Assembly (NCBI RefSeq): GCF_029784135.1
Contig: NC_073746.1
Location: 105,338,661 to 105,402,660, forward strand
DNA from: Toxorhynchites rutilus septentrionalis
Taxonomy: Eukaryota > Arthropoda > Insecta > Diptera > Culicidae
Direction of reading: 5' to 3'
DNA: 64,000 nucleotides
The notes beneath the pieces are model-generated. The model saw nothing but the letters and a program-made list of their open reading frames with translations, made no database searches and was not told the DNA's origin. Each line of letters opens with the position of its first letter. Positions within the stretch are counted from its first letter, which is position 1. This document shows positions 1 through 11,470 of the stretch, piece after piece. The translations under genes and the position numbers were made by a program.

Positions 1-1
1 C

Positions 2-589
2 ATGACTTGCCTGAAATGCAAGTCAGTTGGTCACACAGCAGCTTACTGCGCCAACAAGGAGCGCTGTGCCACTTGCGGAGAGCAACATGTGGACAAATCC
101 TGCAGTGCGATTGAGCAAAAGTGTCCATATTGCGGAGGAAATCCGCACGTGCTCTCGGCTTGTGAAACTTACAAGAGTCGCTGGGAGAAGCAGAAGCGCT
201 CTTTAAAGGAACGCTCGAAGCGCACTTTTGCGGAAATTTTGAAGGGCGCTTCTCCATTGGCCCAACAGCAACAACCTTTAACCGCAAACAATGTCTTCGC
301 TTCGCTGCCAGTTGACGAAATGGAAGCGGATACAGCTAACGAGGGCACACCGTACATCTTCCAAGGGAATCCCCGGCGCAAAAATGTGACCACTCCCAAA
401 GTTCAAGGACAAGCCCCTCCGGTTATACCCTCTGTTAGCATGCCTAAAAAATCGAGTGCAGCGGACAAGCAAAATCAGGTTCCTCCTGGCTTCCGTGGGA
501 ATAATTCACCTTCGAACGACCCAGCACTCGAAGGTCCCCAACTGTCCCTATTTTACCGTCCAGTTCAACTTCCCAATCGGGATTTATAA
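2..589 (+). CDS. LINE ORF1 (gag-like RNA-binding protein), C-terminal part
   Basis: The visible 195 residues are the C-terminal part of a LINE nucleic-acid-binding protein, which coats the element RNA in the retrotransposition particle. Three zinc knuckles lie in the first 55 residues: CX2CX4HX4C, then CX2CX3HX4C, then CX2CX4HX4C. This triple array is typical of ORF1 in I and Jockey group elements. After it comes a basic stretch and then a proline- and glutamine-rich, probably disordered tail. The methionine at base 2 is simply the first in the window; the true start lies upstream. ORF1 stops at 587-589, and ORF2 begins 147 bp later in another frame, so it would need reinitiation or another way to be translated. 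Function is from family knowledge; the knuckles are seen directly. Confidence 0.88.
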   Translation: MTCLKCKSVGHTAAYCANKERCATCGEQHVDKSCSAIEQKCPYCGGNPHVLSACETYKSRWEKQKRSLKERSKRTFAEILKGASPLAQQQQPLTANNVFASLPVDEMEADTANEGTPYIFQGNPRRKNVTTPKVQGQAPPVIPSVSMPKKSSAADKQNQVPPGFRGNNSPSNDPALEGPQLSLFYRPVQLPNRDL

Positions 590-736
590 AGTTGACTGAC
601 CTTGTGGCTCAAATCTTCACATGCTTTAATGTTTCCGACTCCATCAGAACCATTGTCATATCAATGCTTCCAGTATTAAAGACAATTTTGCAACAATTGA
701 TGCAAACATGGCCCCTCCTTGCAATGATTATCTCTC

Positions 737-3700
737 TTGATGTCTAATTCAAATAGAGAGGTCGGAGATATCACTGTTTTACAGTGGAATTGTCGTAGTC
801 TTATCCCTAAATTGGATACATTCAAATTTTTAATTCATAACTTCAATTGTGATGTTTTTGCTCTGTCCGAAACTTGGCTTTCTTCGCGAGATGATCTCTC
901 TTTCCACGATTTTAATATTATACGCTTGGACCGTGATGACAGATACGGAGGGGTGCTATTGGGGATCAATAAGTGCCACTCATTTTTTCGAATTGACCTT
1001 CCACCTATTGGAGGGATTGAAGCTGTTGCTTGTCATGCAAACATCAGAGGAAAAGACCTCTGTATTGTCAGCTTGTATTGGCCTCCGAGAGCTGCGGTTA
1101 GCCGCAAGCAACTTGTTGACATGTGCTCACTCCTTCCTGAGCCACGATTGATCTTGGGAGACTTCAATTCTCACGGAACTGCCTGGGGGGAACAGTACGA
1201 CGACAATCGTTCACTGTTGATATATGATCTTTGTAACAGCTTCAATATGACACTTTTGAACACTGGGGAAACAACACGTGTACCTAAACCTCCTGCTAAC
1301 CCAAGTGCTCTTGACCTCTCGCTTTGCTCGAATTCACTATCGTTAGATTGCAAGTGGAATGTAATCCAGGACCCCAACGGTAGTGATCACTTGCCAATCA
1401 AAATTTCCATCACCATTGGGTCGAATTTTTTTGAATCTATAAACATGGCATATGACCTCACAAGACACATTGACTGGAAAAAATATGCGGACGCGATTGC
1501 TCTAGCCATCAATTCCAGAGATGGTTTACCTCCATTGGAGGAGTATAACTTCCTTTCTCGTTTGATCTATGACAGCGCGGTTCGCGCTCAAACGAAACCC
1601 ATCCCAGGCTCCACTATTCGTCGAAGGCCTCCCAATCCATGGTGGGATAGCCAATGTTCCAAGCTTTATCAGGATAAATCGAACGCATTCAAAGCTTTTC
1701 GGAAACGTGGAACCATTGAAAATTTTCAATCGTATTTGGACCTTGAAAATCAATTTAAAAACTTGATCAAAGGGAAAAAACGTGCTTATTGGCGAAATTT
1801 CGTGGGAGGTTTGTCACGAGAAACGTCAATGAAAAAATTATGGAAAGTGGCTCGAAACATGAGAAATCGCTCTTCATCCAATGAAAGCGAGGAATATTCA
1901 CATCGATGGATTTTTAATTTTGCACGAAAGGTTTGTCCCGATTCCGCTCCAGTGCAAAGAATTATTCGAGATATACCACAAGATAGGTGCGATCTTGATT
2001 CCGAGTTTTCGATGGTAGAACTCTCTCTTGCTCTGCTTTCATGTAACAATTCTGCTCCGGGATCGGATAGAATTAAGTTCAACTTGCTGAAAAACCTCCC
2101 TGATGTGGCGAAACATCGCTTGTTGAATTTATTCAATCGGTTTCTGGAGCATAATATTGTTCCAGATGATTGGAGACAAGTACGAGTTATAGCTATTCAA
2201 AAACCCGGAAAACCCGCGTCCGACTTCAATTCGTACCGCCCAATAGCAATGCTGTCTTGTATACGGAAATTGTTGGAGAAAATGATCTTGTTTCGCCTTG
2301 ATCGATGGGTTGAAACGAATGGCCTACTCTCAGATACACAATATGGGTTCCGCAGGGGCAAGGGGACGAATGATTGTCTTGCGTTGCTTTCTTCAGAAAT
2401 TCAAATGGCTTACGCCGAAAAAAAACAAATGGCTTCAGTATTCTTGGACATAAAGGGGGCCTTTGATTCTGTTTCAATAGAGGTTTTGACAGACAAATTA
2501 CACTCTCGGGGTCTGCCGCCTCTATTGAATAATATGTTATATAACTTGCTTTGTGAGAAGCATTTGAACTTTTCTCACGGAGATTCGGCAGTAAGTCGGG
2601 TCTCTTACATGGGCCTCCCCCAGGGCTCATGTTTAAGCCCCCTTTTGTACAACTTCTATGTAAGCGACATCGACAATTGCCTTACACAAAATTGCAGCCT
2701 AAGACAACTTGCAGATGATGGAGTGGTCTCTGTCGTAGGATCAACAGAATCCGACCTACAAGAACCCTTACAAGATACTTTGAACAATTTTTCAACCTGG
2801 GCCATTGGGCTAGGGATCGAATTCTCCACGGAGAAAACAGAGATGGTGGTTTTTTCTAGGAAGCATAGACCAGCAAAACCAAAGCTTCAACTTTTGGGTA
2901 AACCGATCACTCATGCTATGTCATTCAAGTATCTTGGGGTCTGGTTCGACTCCAAATGTACTTGGGGGGCCCATATTAGGTATCTGAGTAAAAAATGCCA
3001 ACAAAGAATAAACTTTCTCCGTACAATTACCGGCACCTGGTGGGGAGCCCATCCAGAAGATCTTATAATGTTGTATAGAACAACTATTCTCTCAGTGATG
3101 GAGTACGGCAGTTTCTGTTTTCAATCAGCTGCCAAAACACACTTCATTAAACTCGAGCGAATTCAGTATCTTTGTCTCCGTATTGCTCTGGGATGTATGC
3201 CCTCGACGCATACCATGAGCCTCGAGGTTTTGGCAGGCCTACTCCCACTAAAAGATCGCTTCAATTTATTATCTCTTCGGTTCTTCATCCGGTGTAAGGT
3301 CATGAACCTATTGGTGATCGGAAATTTTGAGCGGCTGATCGAGCTAAATTTTCACTCCGGATTCATGAGTTCATATCATGAATTCATCTCCATGCAGGTT
3401 GATTCTTCTTCGTATATTCCCAACCGTGTTTGTTTCCCTGACTACATCAATTCCTCTGTGCATTTTGATCTGTCCATGAAGCAAGATATCCATGGATATT
3501 CAGATTACCAACGATCGAGGATCGCTCCAACGATCTTCGATGAAAAATATAGGGGTATCAATTGTGATAATATGTACTTTACTGATGGGTCCACTATAAA
3601 TGAGTCCACAGGATTTGGAGTGTTCAACGAATTTTTTAGCACCTCACACAGTCTTCAGAATCCTTGCTCAGTGTATATTGCTGAATTGGCAGCAATTCAT

Positions 3701-4423
3701 TGGGCGCTGGACAGCGTCGCCTCACGACCTGTTGAACACTATTACATTGTAACGGATAGTCTTAGCTCTGTCGAAGCTATCCGTTCAGTGAGGCCGGAAA
3801 AGCACTCGCCGTACTTCCTTGAGAGAATACGAAAAATTTTGAGTGCTTTATCCAGACGCTGTTATGTCATTACCTTTGTGTGGGTCCCTTCTCATTGCTC
3901 AATTCCGGGTAATGAGAGGGCTGACTCATTAGCAAAGGTAGGTGCGATTGAAGGCGATATTTATCAGCGTCAAATCGCCTTCAATGAATTTTACTCTTTA
4001 GTCCGTAAAAATACCATCGCTAACTGGCAACGCAAATGGAACGAAGATGAATTGGGCCGGTGGCTTCACTCGATTATCCCTAAGGTTAGCCTCAAACCAT
4101 GGTTCAAAAGTCTGGACTTGAGTCGGGACTTTATTCGCACCTTCTCCCGACTCATGTCCAATCACTGTTCGTTAGACGCGCTACTCTTTCGTTTCAATCT
4201 GGCCGGCAGCAATATCTGCGTTTGTGGCCGAGGTTACCACGACATCGAACACGTTGTTTGGTCGTGTGAGGTGTATCTTGTTGCCAGATCGAATTTAGAG
4301 AACTCCCTTCGGGCTAGAGGAAGGCAGCCCAATGTGCCGGTGAGAGATGTGTTGGCTCGGTTAGACCTTGATTACATGTCCCAAATATATGTTTTCCTTA
4401 AATCTATCGATGTTCGTGTGTGA
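737..4423 (+). CDS. LINE ORF2: endonuclease, reverse transcriptase and RNase H polyprotein
   Basis: This 1228-residue frame carries the retrotransposition enzyme. An APE-like endonuclease covers about residues 12-225, with N18 (QWNCRS), E45 (SETW), the GDFNSHG motif near 142 and the SDH motif near 216. The reverse transcriptase follows at about 430-720, with conserved LDIKGAFDSV and GLPQGSCLSP. Its catalytic box reads LADD, near 660, instead of the usual YADD or FADD. RNase H spans about 945-1075, with acidic residues in FTDGS, AELAAI, VTDSLSS and ERADSLAK. A cysteine-histidine motif (CVCGRGYHDIEHVVWSC) lies near the C-terminus. There is no stop or frameshift, and length is normal for the group. 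The enzyme nicks target DNA and primes cDNA synthesis there. I take the start at 737; a second methionine follows directly. LADD may be a lineage trait or a damaging change. Confidence 0.93.
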   Translation: MMSNSNREVGDITVLQWNCRSLIPKLDTFKFLIHNFNCDVFALSETWLSSRDDLSFHDFNIIRLDRDDRYGGVLLGINKCHSFFRIDLPPIGGIEAVACHANIRGKDLCIVSLYWPPRAAVSRKQLVDMCSLLPEPRLILGDFNSHGTAWGEQYDDNRSLLIYDLCNSFNMTLLNTGETTRVPKPPANPSALDLSLCSNSLSLDCKWNVIQDPNGSDHLPIKISITIGSNFFESINMAYDLTRHIDWKKYADAIALAINSRDGLPPLEEYNFLSRLIYDSAVRAQTKPIPGSTIRRRPPNPWWDSQCSKLYQDKSNAFKAFRKRGTIENFQSYLDLENQFKNLIKGKKRAYWRNFVGGLSRETSMKKLWKVARNMRNRSSSNESEEYSHRWIFNFARKVCPDSAPVQRIIRDIPQDRCDLDSEFSMVELSLALLSCNNSAPGSDRIKFNLLKNLPDVAKHRLLNLFNRFLEHNIVPDDWRQVRVIAIQKPGKPASDFNSYRPIAMLSCIRKLLEKMILFRLDRWVETNGLLSDTQYGFRRGKGTNDCLALLSSEIQMAYAEKKQMASVFLDIKGAFDSVSIEVLTDKLHSRGLPPLLNNMLYNLLCEKHLNFSHGDSAVSRVSYMGLPQGSCLSPLLYNFYVSDIDNCLTQNCSLRQLADDGVVSVVGSTESDLQEPLQDTLNNFSTWAIGLGIEFSTEKTEMVVFSRKHRPAKPKLQLLGKPITHAMSFKYLGVWFDSKCTWGAHIRYLSKKCQQRINFLRTITGTWWGAHPEDLIMLYRTTILSVMEYGSFCFQSAAKTHFIKLERIQYLCLRIALGCMPSTHTMSLEVLAGLLPLKDRFNLLSLRFFIRCKVMNLLVIGNFERLIELNFHSGFMSSYHEFISMQVDSSSYIPNRVCFPDYINSSVHFDLSMKQDIHGYSDYQRSRIAPTIFDEKYRGINCDNMYFTDGSTINESTGFGVFNEFFSTSHSLQNPCSVYIAELAAIHWALDSVASRPVEHYYIVTDSLSSVEAIRSVRPEKHSPYFLERIRKILSALSRRCYVITFVWVPSHCSIPGNERADSLAKVGAIEGDIYQRQIAFNEFYSLVRKNTIANWQRKWNEDELGRWLHSIIPKVSLKPWFKSLDLSRDFIRTFSRLMSNHCSLDALLFRFNLAGSNICVCGRGYHDIEHVVWSCEVYLVARSNLENSLRARGRQPNVPVRDVLARLDLDYMSQIYVFLKSIDVRV

Positions 4424-4784
4424 TTATCCTTATATCCTTATACCCTCCATTTCTTGCTTTGTGAGTAATTGGTCCGCTTGCTATAAACAGAAGAATGAAA
4501 TGTAAATTCACAACTGATGTACGAATAGATTTAAAAATTGAGTGTGTGTGATTATCAACATTGTAATAATTTCCTTATACCCCATCCTTTTCCTGAGAAA
4601 ATGTCACCCTTTTAATCTCGAGTCCACCACGAGTAATCGGTTTCCCACATTACTAACCATAGATTTAAGAAAATTGTTCATATATATAGTTTTAAAAATA
4701 TATTTAAGATTTCGGCTCCTTTAAACTTATGTAACTGAGCCTGTAAAAATAAACGAATTTATAAAAAAAAAAAAAAAAAAAAAA

Positions 4785-5148
4785 CCTGATATTTATTAAC
4801 TGTTTTTGTTTTGATTTAATTAATTAATTAATTAATAATGAAGGAACCCTCTAATGGGAAAACGCTTAATATTTGACCAACAAGAACATGCCTATTATAT
4901 GATAGACATACATGCCCGTGTGTGGGGTTAGTTGGTCAATTTATTCTGAAATATAAAGACGTTAAATAAAAGTAAACTGTCAAACAAATGATTATCTGGT
5001 TATTTTTCATTGAAAGGGTAAAAGATAAGCTTCATTGTGGTATATAACATTCTAACGCAAAAAAAAAATCGTACTACAAAGTAATAACCAAATCCACCCA
5101 AAAATGACCAACTAGCCCCGCCCTACCCTATTAAACCCATTTTAGAGT
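4785..5148. other. Gene-free AT-rich flank with a short inverted repeat
   Basis: No coding frame is seen. A short inverted repeat (ggggttagttggtca near 4925 and tgaccaactagcccc near 5105) may mark a decayed MITE of about 200 bp. A TTAA-rich run lies at 4818-4838. Confidence 0.35.
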
Positions 5149-5800
5149 GGTCCGAAAAAAAAATACTTTTTCCGGTTTTTTTTCCAAAAAATTTTTTTAA
5201 AAAAAACTTTTGAACTACTAGATCGATTTAGATTATCGACATTTCAAATTAAATCCAATGAACTAGTCTTATTTGAAAAATTCTACAGCTCCTAGAAAAT
5301 TTGATTTTATATATTTTTTTATATTTTTCCTTGAAAGCTGAGATTTTTTTTACATAAAATATCGAAAAATTAGAGGGGCGATATTTTTTTATCTTGTGTT
5401 ATGATTTTTCTAAATTTAAAAAAAAAAAAGATTTTTCGATGGTCCGAAAAATCTATTTTTACCTCTTTTTTCCATCACAAAAATTTATAACTTCTGAACT
5501 ACTGAACCGATTCAGATGATCGACATATCAAATTAAAGCCAATGAGCTTGTGATGTTTGGAAAAATATTATACATGGAGAATTTTTTTTTGGATTTTAGT
5601 TTTCGTAATTATTGTTGTTTTTTTATAATTTACATGGTTTCGGGACCAAGGATGCCATATTTTTTAATATTTTTTCTTTAAATCTGAGTTTTTTTGAGCA
5701 AATGAGGAAGAAAAATAAATGTTATGAGTTAGTTGGTAACGACAATTCAAAGAGTTATGTCTATTTTGGGTCCCGACAGTTTATTGGTTATTGCTAAATT
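5149..5800. repeat. Two diverged copies of a 292-bp AT-rich tandem unit
   Basis: The unit begins ggtccgaaaaa at 5149 and again at 5441. Both copies continue with the same order of motifs: a T-rich run, then gaactact, then atcgacat and tcaaatta. The copies have diverged by substitutions and indels. No coding capacity is seen. Confidence 0.6.
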
Positions 5801-6089
5801 TTTCAAACGCTGATTGCCTGGGATTGATATCGTTAGGTTAGATAGAATATTTTTTAATATTTTCTGTTGGGAGTCAACCTAGGATCCGTCAATGATCATT
5901 TTCAATCAGAGAATAAATCCCAAAACATTTTCCAATTTTCACAAAAAAAATAAAGCAAATGGCACGTACACGTAATAGACCAAACAATGAATTGAAAGCA
6001 ACGAAACATTTTTTTCAATTAGCTTTCTCACTAGAAAATTATTTGTTTACCCAATTTATGAATTGCATGAGATTTTTTTTCGATAAACA

Positions 6090-6783
6090 ATTTTTTTTGT
6101 ATAATTCGGGAATTAATCAAGCAAATGGAACGAAATTTGGCATGTGGAAGTTTTAGGGTGTAATAAATGTTTCTATGGTGGTTAGACACTCCACCCCCCT
6201 CTCTAAGGGGGTGGGGCGTGCTACCATACCAATGAAACACAAATTTCTGCATTACTCGAGAATTAATCAAGCACAATTTGGGATGTGAGAGTTTTTGAGT
6301 ATAATAAATGTTTCTATAATTTCTATACCCCTCCCTCCTCTGGAATGGAGAAGGGGTCCCATAAAAATGTTACACATATTTCAACCAAAAATATTCCAAC
6401 CAAACATGACAATTGAAAATTTTCGGAAAACTCTGAAGGATTGGAATTGTCCGATTTAGGGCTGTCTTTATTCTATCATATTTTCTGTATAAAACATTTA
6501 TTCCATGTAACGGAGAAACATGTTATTTGCAAGTGGTTGAAAAAGTGGTTCAGACGAGAATTGTGTCTGAAAACAGTCTGATAATATAATGATGAGTTTT
6601 GTTAGAAATACTAGGAATTTTAGGGTGAAAGCTAAATTCAACGGGGTCAAATAGAACATCAATCAATGAACAGTTCTGCGATTGGACCCATGAACTTGCT
6701 CATAGTAAGAAAACGTGAATGTTTGAAGGTATTGATAACAAAAAACAAATTTTTGGCGGGACGAAGTTTGCCGGGTCAGCTAG
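6090..6783 (+). mobile_element. Helitron 3' part
   Basis: The segment ends in gccgggtcagctag followed by T, matching the CTRR-end rule of Helitrons (CTAG at 6780-6783, insertion between A and T). Upstream are two units of about 141 bp that each contain aattaatcaagca and a C-run hairpin. The same unit forms the array at 23768-24362 and recurs at 62620-63214, where the 3' end is nearly identical. No Rep or helicase coding is present, so this is a non-autonomous or truncated copy. The 5' boundary is uncertain. Confidence 0.65.
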
Positions 6784-6888
6784 TAATAAAATAATAATAA
6801 AATAATCAACGTTTTGCCAAAAATCTTATTTATTTGCAATGATGAAACCCAGTCCTAATTTTAAGAATTATAATTGAGCATACATTAA

Positions 6889-7498
6889 CCCTTTAGATGG
6901 CCATGGCAAACTATATTGCCATCCACAAAAAAAAATTTTTCGCCGCACTTGGAATACTATTTCAATATTCCTTATCCAAAGACTTCGAAAGGTATCTGGC
7001 AATACTTCAATTTGTTTGAGGCTGCTAAAAATGTACGATATTAATTTAGAAGTCATTTTTATGTAGAAAAACCGCGGTTTTAGACCGCCGGCGGAAAATT
7101 CTGTTTAAATTCGTTGATAATTTTTGCACTGAAAACGGTCTAACTAAGATCTACTGTGTAAGATCATGCAGTTTTTTCAATAAAATATATGATGTATTTG
7201 ATGAAAAATTTAGATTTTTTATTCTTTCTTTGTATGTCTATATATAAAATTTTTTGCACCAGAAATATTGTTTTATTTTTTGCATAACCAAAGGCGCAAT
7301 AAAGTGAAGTTACATGCTAGCGTCAAACAGTGTTTTTGGGGTTAACGGATCATGGAAACTATATTGCTTCCAATTTTTTCAGCTGTTTCAATACTTTATT
7401 TTTTATCGAAGGTAAATGTTTGTTCTTCCTCATGTAAGGATTATGTTATCTGACATTTGAGTCAATTCCTTGCCTAGCTTCCGCGGCCTTATAAAGGG
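6889..7498. mobile_element. piggyBac-like MITE flanked by TTAA
   Basis: TTAA occurs directly outside both ends (6885-6888 and 7499-7502). The terminal inverted repeat is CCCTTTAGATGGCC on the left and CCCTTTATAAGGCC on the right. TTAA target duplication and a CCC start are hallmarks of piggyBac-type elements. The 610-bp interior is AT-rich, with no coding frame. Confidence 0.65.
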
Positions 7499-7806
7499 TT
7501 AACAGAATATGCCACGCGCAGAATATGCCACGCTTGCAAAATCAGGAAAAATCAGGTTCATTCGGAGAAATCTAACGAAATTGGATGTTTGTCAGGAAAT
7601 CAGGGAACGTGCCAAAAAGTCTGGGAAATCCTGAAAAATAAGGAAGGCTTGCATCTCTGTTTATTGTTCTTCAAAAGCGCAAACAGCGAATAAAATTTAA
7701 AAAAAAACATACCTGCTGTATCCGTTAAACTGCTTGCTTGTTTTACTATCTTCACTGTTTGTATTTTAAGTATAAAAAAGCTTAATAAAATTTCCATCTA
7801 ATGGAA

Positions 7807-8215
7807 TCTCTATATATATAAAAATGTTCTGTTCGTTTGTGTACGCGTCAAAAACTCGAAAACTATGGAACCAATTGAGCTCAAAGTTGTACACAATATA
7901 CAACCCACTTCAAGGAGTGTTGTTACGGCATAAAAAATTGGAAAATTGGAAGAAAAAAGATTCTATATATGACCAGAGTGCGTTTCTGAAATTGAGCTTC
8001 TAATGAAAATCGACTATTCAGCAAAGAATATGTGTTCTATGCGATGGAAACATCTTTTTTTCACGTGGTTGACAAAATCATGAACTGAAATTGTGTTTCG
8101 AAGTGATTAAAAATTTATCGATTTCCCTCATCTATCTCTATATATATAAAAAAAAATTCTGTTCGTTTGTGTGCGCGTTAAAAACTCGAAAAGTACGGAA
8201 CCGATTGAAGCTGCC
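7807..8215 (+). mobile_element. Two Helitron-like 5' ends in tandem
   Basis: Tctctatatatataaaa at 7807 and a similar start at about 8131 are each followed by ctgttcgtttgtgt, a cgcgt and aaaactcgaaaa. This is the usual 5' start of insect Helitron-like elements, which begin with TC. The two copies lie 325 bp apart in the same orientation, suggesting one element landing beside or inside another. No 3' CTAG partner is identifiable immediately downstream. Confidence 0.45.
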
Positions 8216-9919
8216 AACCGTAGGCTTGTGCCATGTGACACTATATGACAAGAAGACCGTTGTGATCCAACGATGAGGCTATCAATCGTGAATGAGTTGC
8301 ACAAACATTTATTCCGCAAGGCATTTTAGCAAATATGCAAACTATCCAATAATATGTTTATGAAATTGCTCAACGAAAACTATGAACCCAAGCCTAACCA
8401 CTGGAACTGGCTGATAGGATGCATGTCACTTCCCTTGCATCCACGGTCGGTCACGGTTTTCTGAAACATTATCAACTACATGTTATCTATTGTAGTCTGT
8501 CCCGAAAAGAGCTCTGATATGCGAAATGAATACATTTATCGTGGTTTGGAAAACCGCCGATTACATAATGTCCTCCGCTAGTTTTCCACTCGTGAAACAA
8601 CACAACACACAGTACATCTCAAATTGAAATAGATGGAAATAGAAAATGTGATACTCGCATGTTTCGGATACGACGGATACGCTGTTGTCCAAAGATTTTT
8701 TTTGTGCTGTTGCGGAAACAAGATGGGCCGGCACATGTTCCGGATTAACCCACCACGTACCATTTATTCTATTGTTGAAAACGCTCTGTTCCTTTGCCTG
8801 TTCCGAAAACTATACTGTTACGATACTGTTGACGGGGACTGCTAGCGGTAAGGTACCTATCGCATTTTCGATGCGTTTTGGTCGCATTAAATAGTGTTTC
8901 TGCTTGTCGCACATCACCATGCCCGAGTTGGACGTTGTGGGAAATCGAGTCGAAACGATTCTCGGCCATCTGGCCTTCGGGACTAGCAATTATATGGCCC
9001 TGCATTGCCTCGTTATAGACATATGCATCGTACTTGCACCAAAAACAGACTGTAGCCCACATAGGTTCAACGGGGAGGGGTTGTTTTATGCCCGTTTCTG
9101 CCAAAGCGATCCTTGCGTTGCTCTCATTGATTCCCCTGTGGTTCGATAAAATACAACCGATTATCCAGTAGCAGTGTGTTAGCAGAGATTGGATGGATTG
9201 GAATAGATTGTTGTCGGATACCAGAGGCCGTTTGCGTGATGTTTATGAATCGATCAATTTTGGAACAAGTGGTTCGTTTTGGGGAATAGGCTTCAATTGT
9301 GGGTTATCATATTTACCGTACTGGTTCCACTTCCAAAGAATAGTATCCCCCTTTCATTTGTATACCAACAGACGCTACGATACTAGTTCAAATTTAACTT
9401 CGCCGTTTCAAGTAAAATTCCGTACTCGCTTGCCTTTGTGCAAACCGTAATATGTTTCCCTAACACATACTTCTAAACTGAGGAGCCTGGAAGAACTAGA
9501 AGCGAATAAACTTTAAAGTTTGAAGCTTCTATAGTACTATAAGTAGAAATTGAAGCTGTTGATCTATGCAAAGCAGGGGTACTTCTGTACCCGCATGTTT
9601 TTTTTGCACTCCGGAATGTGTTTTCCTAACACGAACTACAGAAGCAGGTACGAACACAACGCTTTGACTCGGTTTTTCAAAACTGCATTCGAAGATATGC
9701 CTTCATATTTTCTGCTCCCTGAATTCAACGCATACCGTTTGGTGTTTGGACAAAATGCTGATAATCATTCGCTGCGATAACGTCGATTGATTCAACAATA
9801 TGCGTTGGAACAGCATGTCAAAATCAAAACTGAGTGCCTGAAGTTCATCAAATCAAGCAAATTCACGGTCCGAGAAGTGCTTACACTTGAGAAATGCAAT
9901 AACTTTAGAGAGAAATATA
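8216..9919. other. Unassigned region with several short broken frames
   Basis: This 1.7 kb stretch is somewhat less AT-rich than its surroundings and has several frames of 60-110 codons on both strands. None has a recognisable domain. A frame near 9640-9780 has a weak resemblance to the end of Helitron proteins (RFFKTAFEDMPS), but I do not regard this as established. Given the Helitron starts at 7807 and 8131, it may be Helitron interior. Two fragments resembling the 95-bp minisatellite unit lie near 9440 and 9615. Confidence 0.3.
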
Positions 9920-10031
9920 AAACACCATGATTTTTTTTTTATCCACAATATATATTTTATTAAGGCTCATATGGCGTCAGCCTAACGGGGCCGGGAGTTC
10001 AATATTTTGACAATGTTTGCTTAGACTATTA

Positions 10032-10880
10032 GCGAATTCGTTTTTGTTCAGTTTCAACCCCAGTGCCGCACTAACTGCTGTCAAAACGTTTTTTTATTCA
10101 CTCAGTTTCGCACTCAGTGTCGCACTAGTTCGCCCCGAAAGCTGTTAGTTTCGCAATGAGATGTATCACGGGTTGGCACTCGGGTTCACCAATACAACTA
10201 TACTGAACTGTCAAGTTCCGAATATTGTTTTGGAAAATCTAAAAATAAAGACTATGAAAATGGAAAACCTGCTGCTTTTGCTTTTGTATTATTGGAATCG
10301 TAATCCAATTCGGATTCTGATTTTGAAGAGTAGAGTAGACGGCATTAAGCTACGTGTGCTTTCATTGGGAGGTGAAAATAATGATGGATATTCAGGTGGA
10401 ATAAATTTCAAAATCAAAATTATGAATGAAAATTTACTTTAACGTATCGAATATTTATTTTATGTGATTAAATAAAAGTTTTTTTCCGATATCGCAGAAT
10501 ATTGAACGAAAACTGTGTCTAATGATGGTTTTATATTATAATAGTAATTATTTGTGGAACAAAAAGGAAATGCATCGACAAATGGTTAAGTGAGTGTCAG
10601 AACTACATGTGTTAGGTAATCAAACAATATTAAGTAAAAATTTTCATTCAAACTTTTATATGTTTACACTGCACTTGGCCCTTCTGATCTGATGGAGAAC
10701 AATTTACCTCCCAAGCACTAATATCACCACCAGACGTCGACACTGTACATTTGCCGTCGTAAATATAAACAAATCAGACTATATAACGCACACCAACAAA
10801 CCAACGCATTCGTGAAACTGAAAACGTTTTTTTATTACAGAGTCAGTTTGGCACTGAATCAGTTTTAAAAACGAATTCGC
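10032..10880. mobile_element. TA-flanked MITE inside the LINE 3' UTR
   Basis: The inverted ends are gcgaattcgttttt on both sides (10032 onwards, and reading back from 10880). TA lies directly outside each end (10030-10031 and 10881-10882). The LINE 3' UTR sequence resumes on the other side, so this is a clean nested insertion. The interior has direct repeats of a cgttttttattc...cagtttcgcac type and no coding frame. Superfamily is probably Tc1/mariner-like from the TA, but this is inference. Confidence 0.6.
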
Positions 10881-11470
10881 TATATGTTAGTAATATGTAA
10901 CCGATTACTCGCGGTTGACTCGAGGTTAGTATTACAAGTGTTCTCATAATTGGTATGTCGCAGTCTTCGATGCTCTGTACGTGTGCCCGACACGGGATAC
11001 TTCCTATTGGGATGCAGCTGACCATTAATCAGCAACGCCCCCCTAGTCTGTACCTCATATCTAGCGTGGTGCGTCTTTCTCGACTCGAGGAATCCAGGAT
11101 AGAATGGTCACTAGCCGGCGCAATCATCAGCTCGTGTAGAGTTGTCATGAGCGGTACAACCTTTGGCTCTTGTTGAATAATCAGTGGACTGCACAACCTT
11201 CGGCCCGTGCATCTGTAAAGAGTGTGTGTATGTATTGCCGCGACTGAATAAAAGTTTATCGATCGGATAGGAGGGATATGAAACGAAGACACAACGAAGG
11301 AAACATCATTAAACGTTGACATCGGCGTTTCTGAGGAACAGGTATAGATGAAGCAGAAGATCAGGATCACGGCTACTTAAGATATCCCGGACGGGGATAT
11401 CCGATTGTCTGCCTTGTGCTCTCAGTGCTCTAGAGAGCTGAGAGCGAGCAGCATGGAACCGGATACACGA

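Larger units (their letters stand above)
1..4784 (+). mobile_element. Non-LTR retrotransposon (LINE, I-group-like), 5' end outside window
   Basis: The element runs ORF1 end, a 147-bp inter-ORF gap, ORF2, a 3' UTR of about 340 bp and an A-run at about 4763-4784. An AATAAA sits just before the A-run. Domain order (zinc knuckles in ORF1; endonuclease, reverse transcriptase and RNase H in ORF2) fits the I/LOA/Loner group rather than Jockey, which normally lacks RNase H. Pieces of the same or a closely related 3' UTR recur at 23605-23760, 26404-26446 and 28996-29610, so the family is repeated locally. Both reading frames are open, suggesting a young copy. The 5' end and target duplication cannot be examined because the window begins inside ORF1. 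Confidence 0.93.

Noticed and set aside
8769..9104. A 111-codon reverse-strand frame
   Set aside because: It has no recognisable domain, overlaps other frames of similar quality and has no start or neighbour support.
9550..9780. The end of a Helitron helicase
   Set aside because: Only a dozen residues resemble the family, and no Rep or helicase motif is found nearby.
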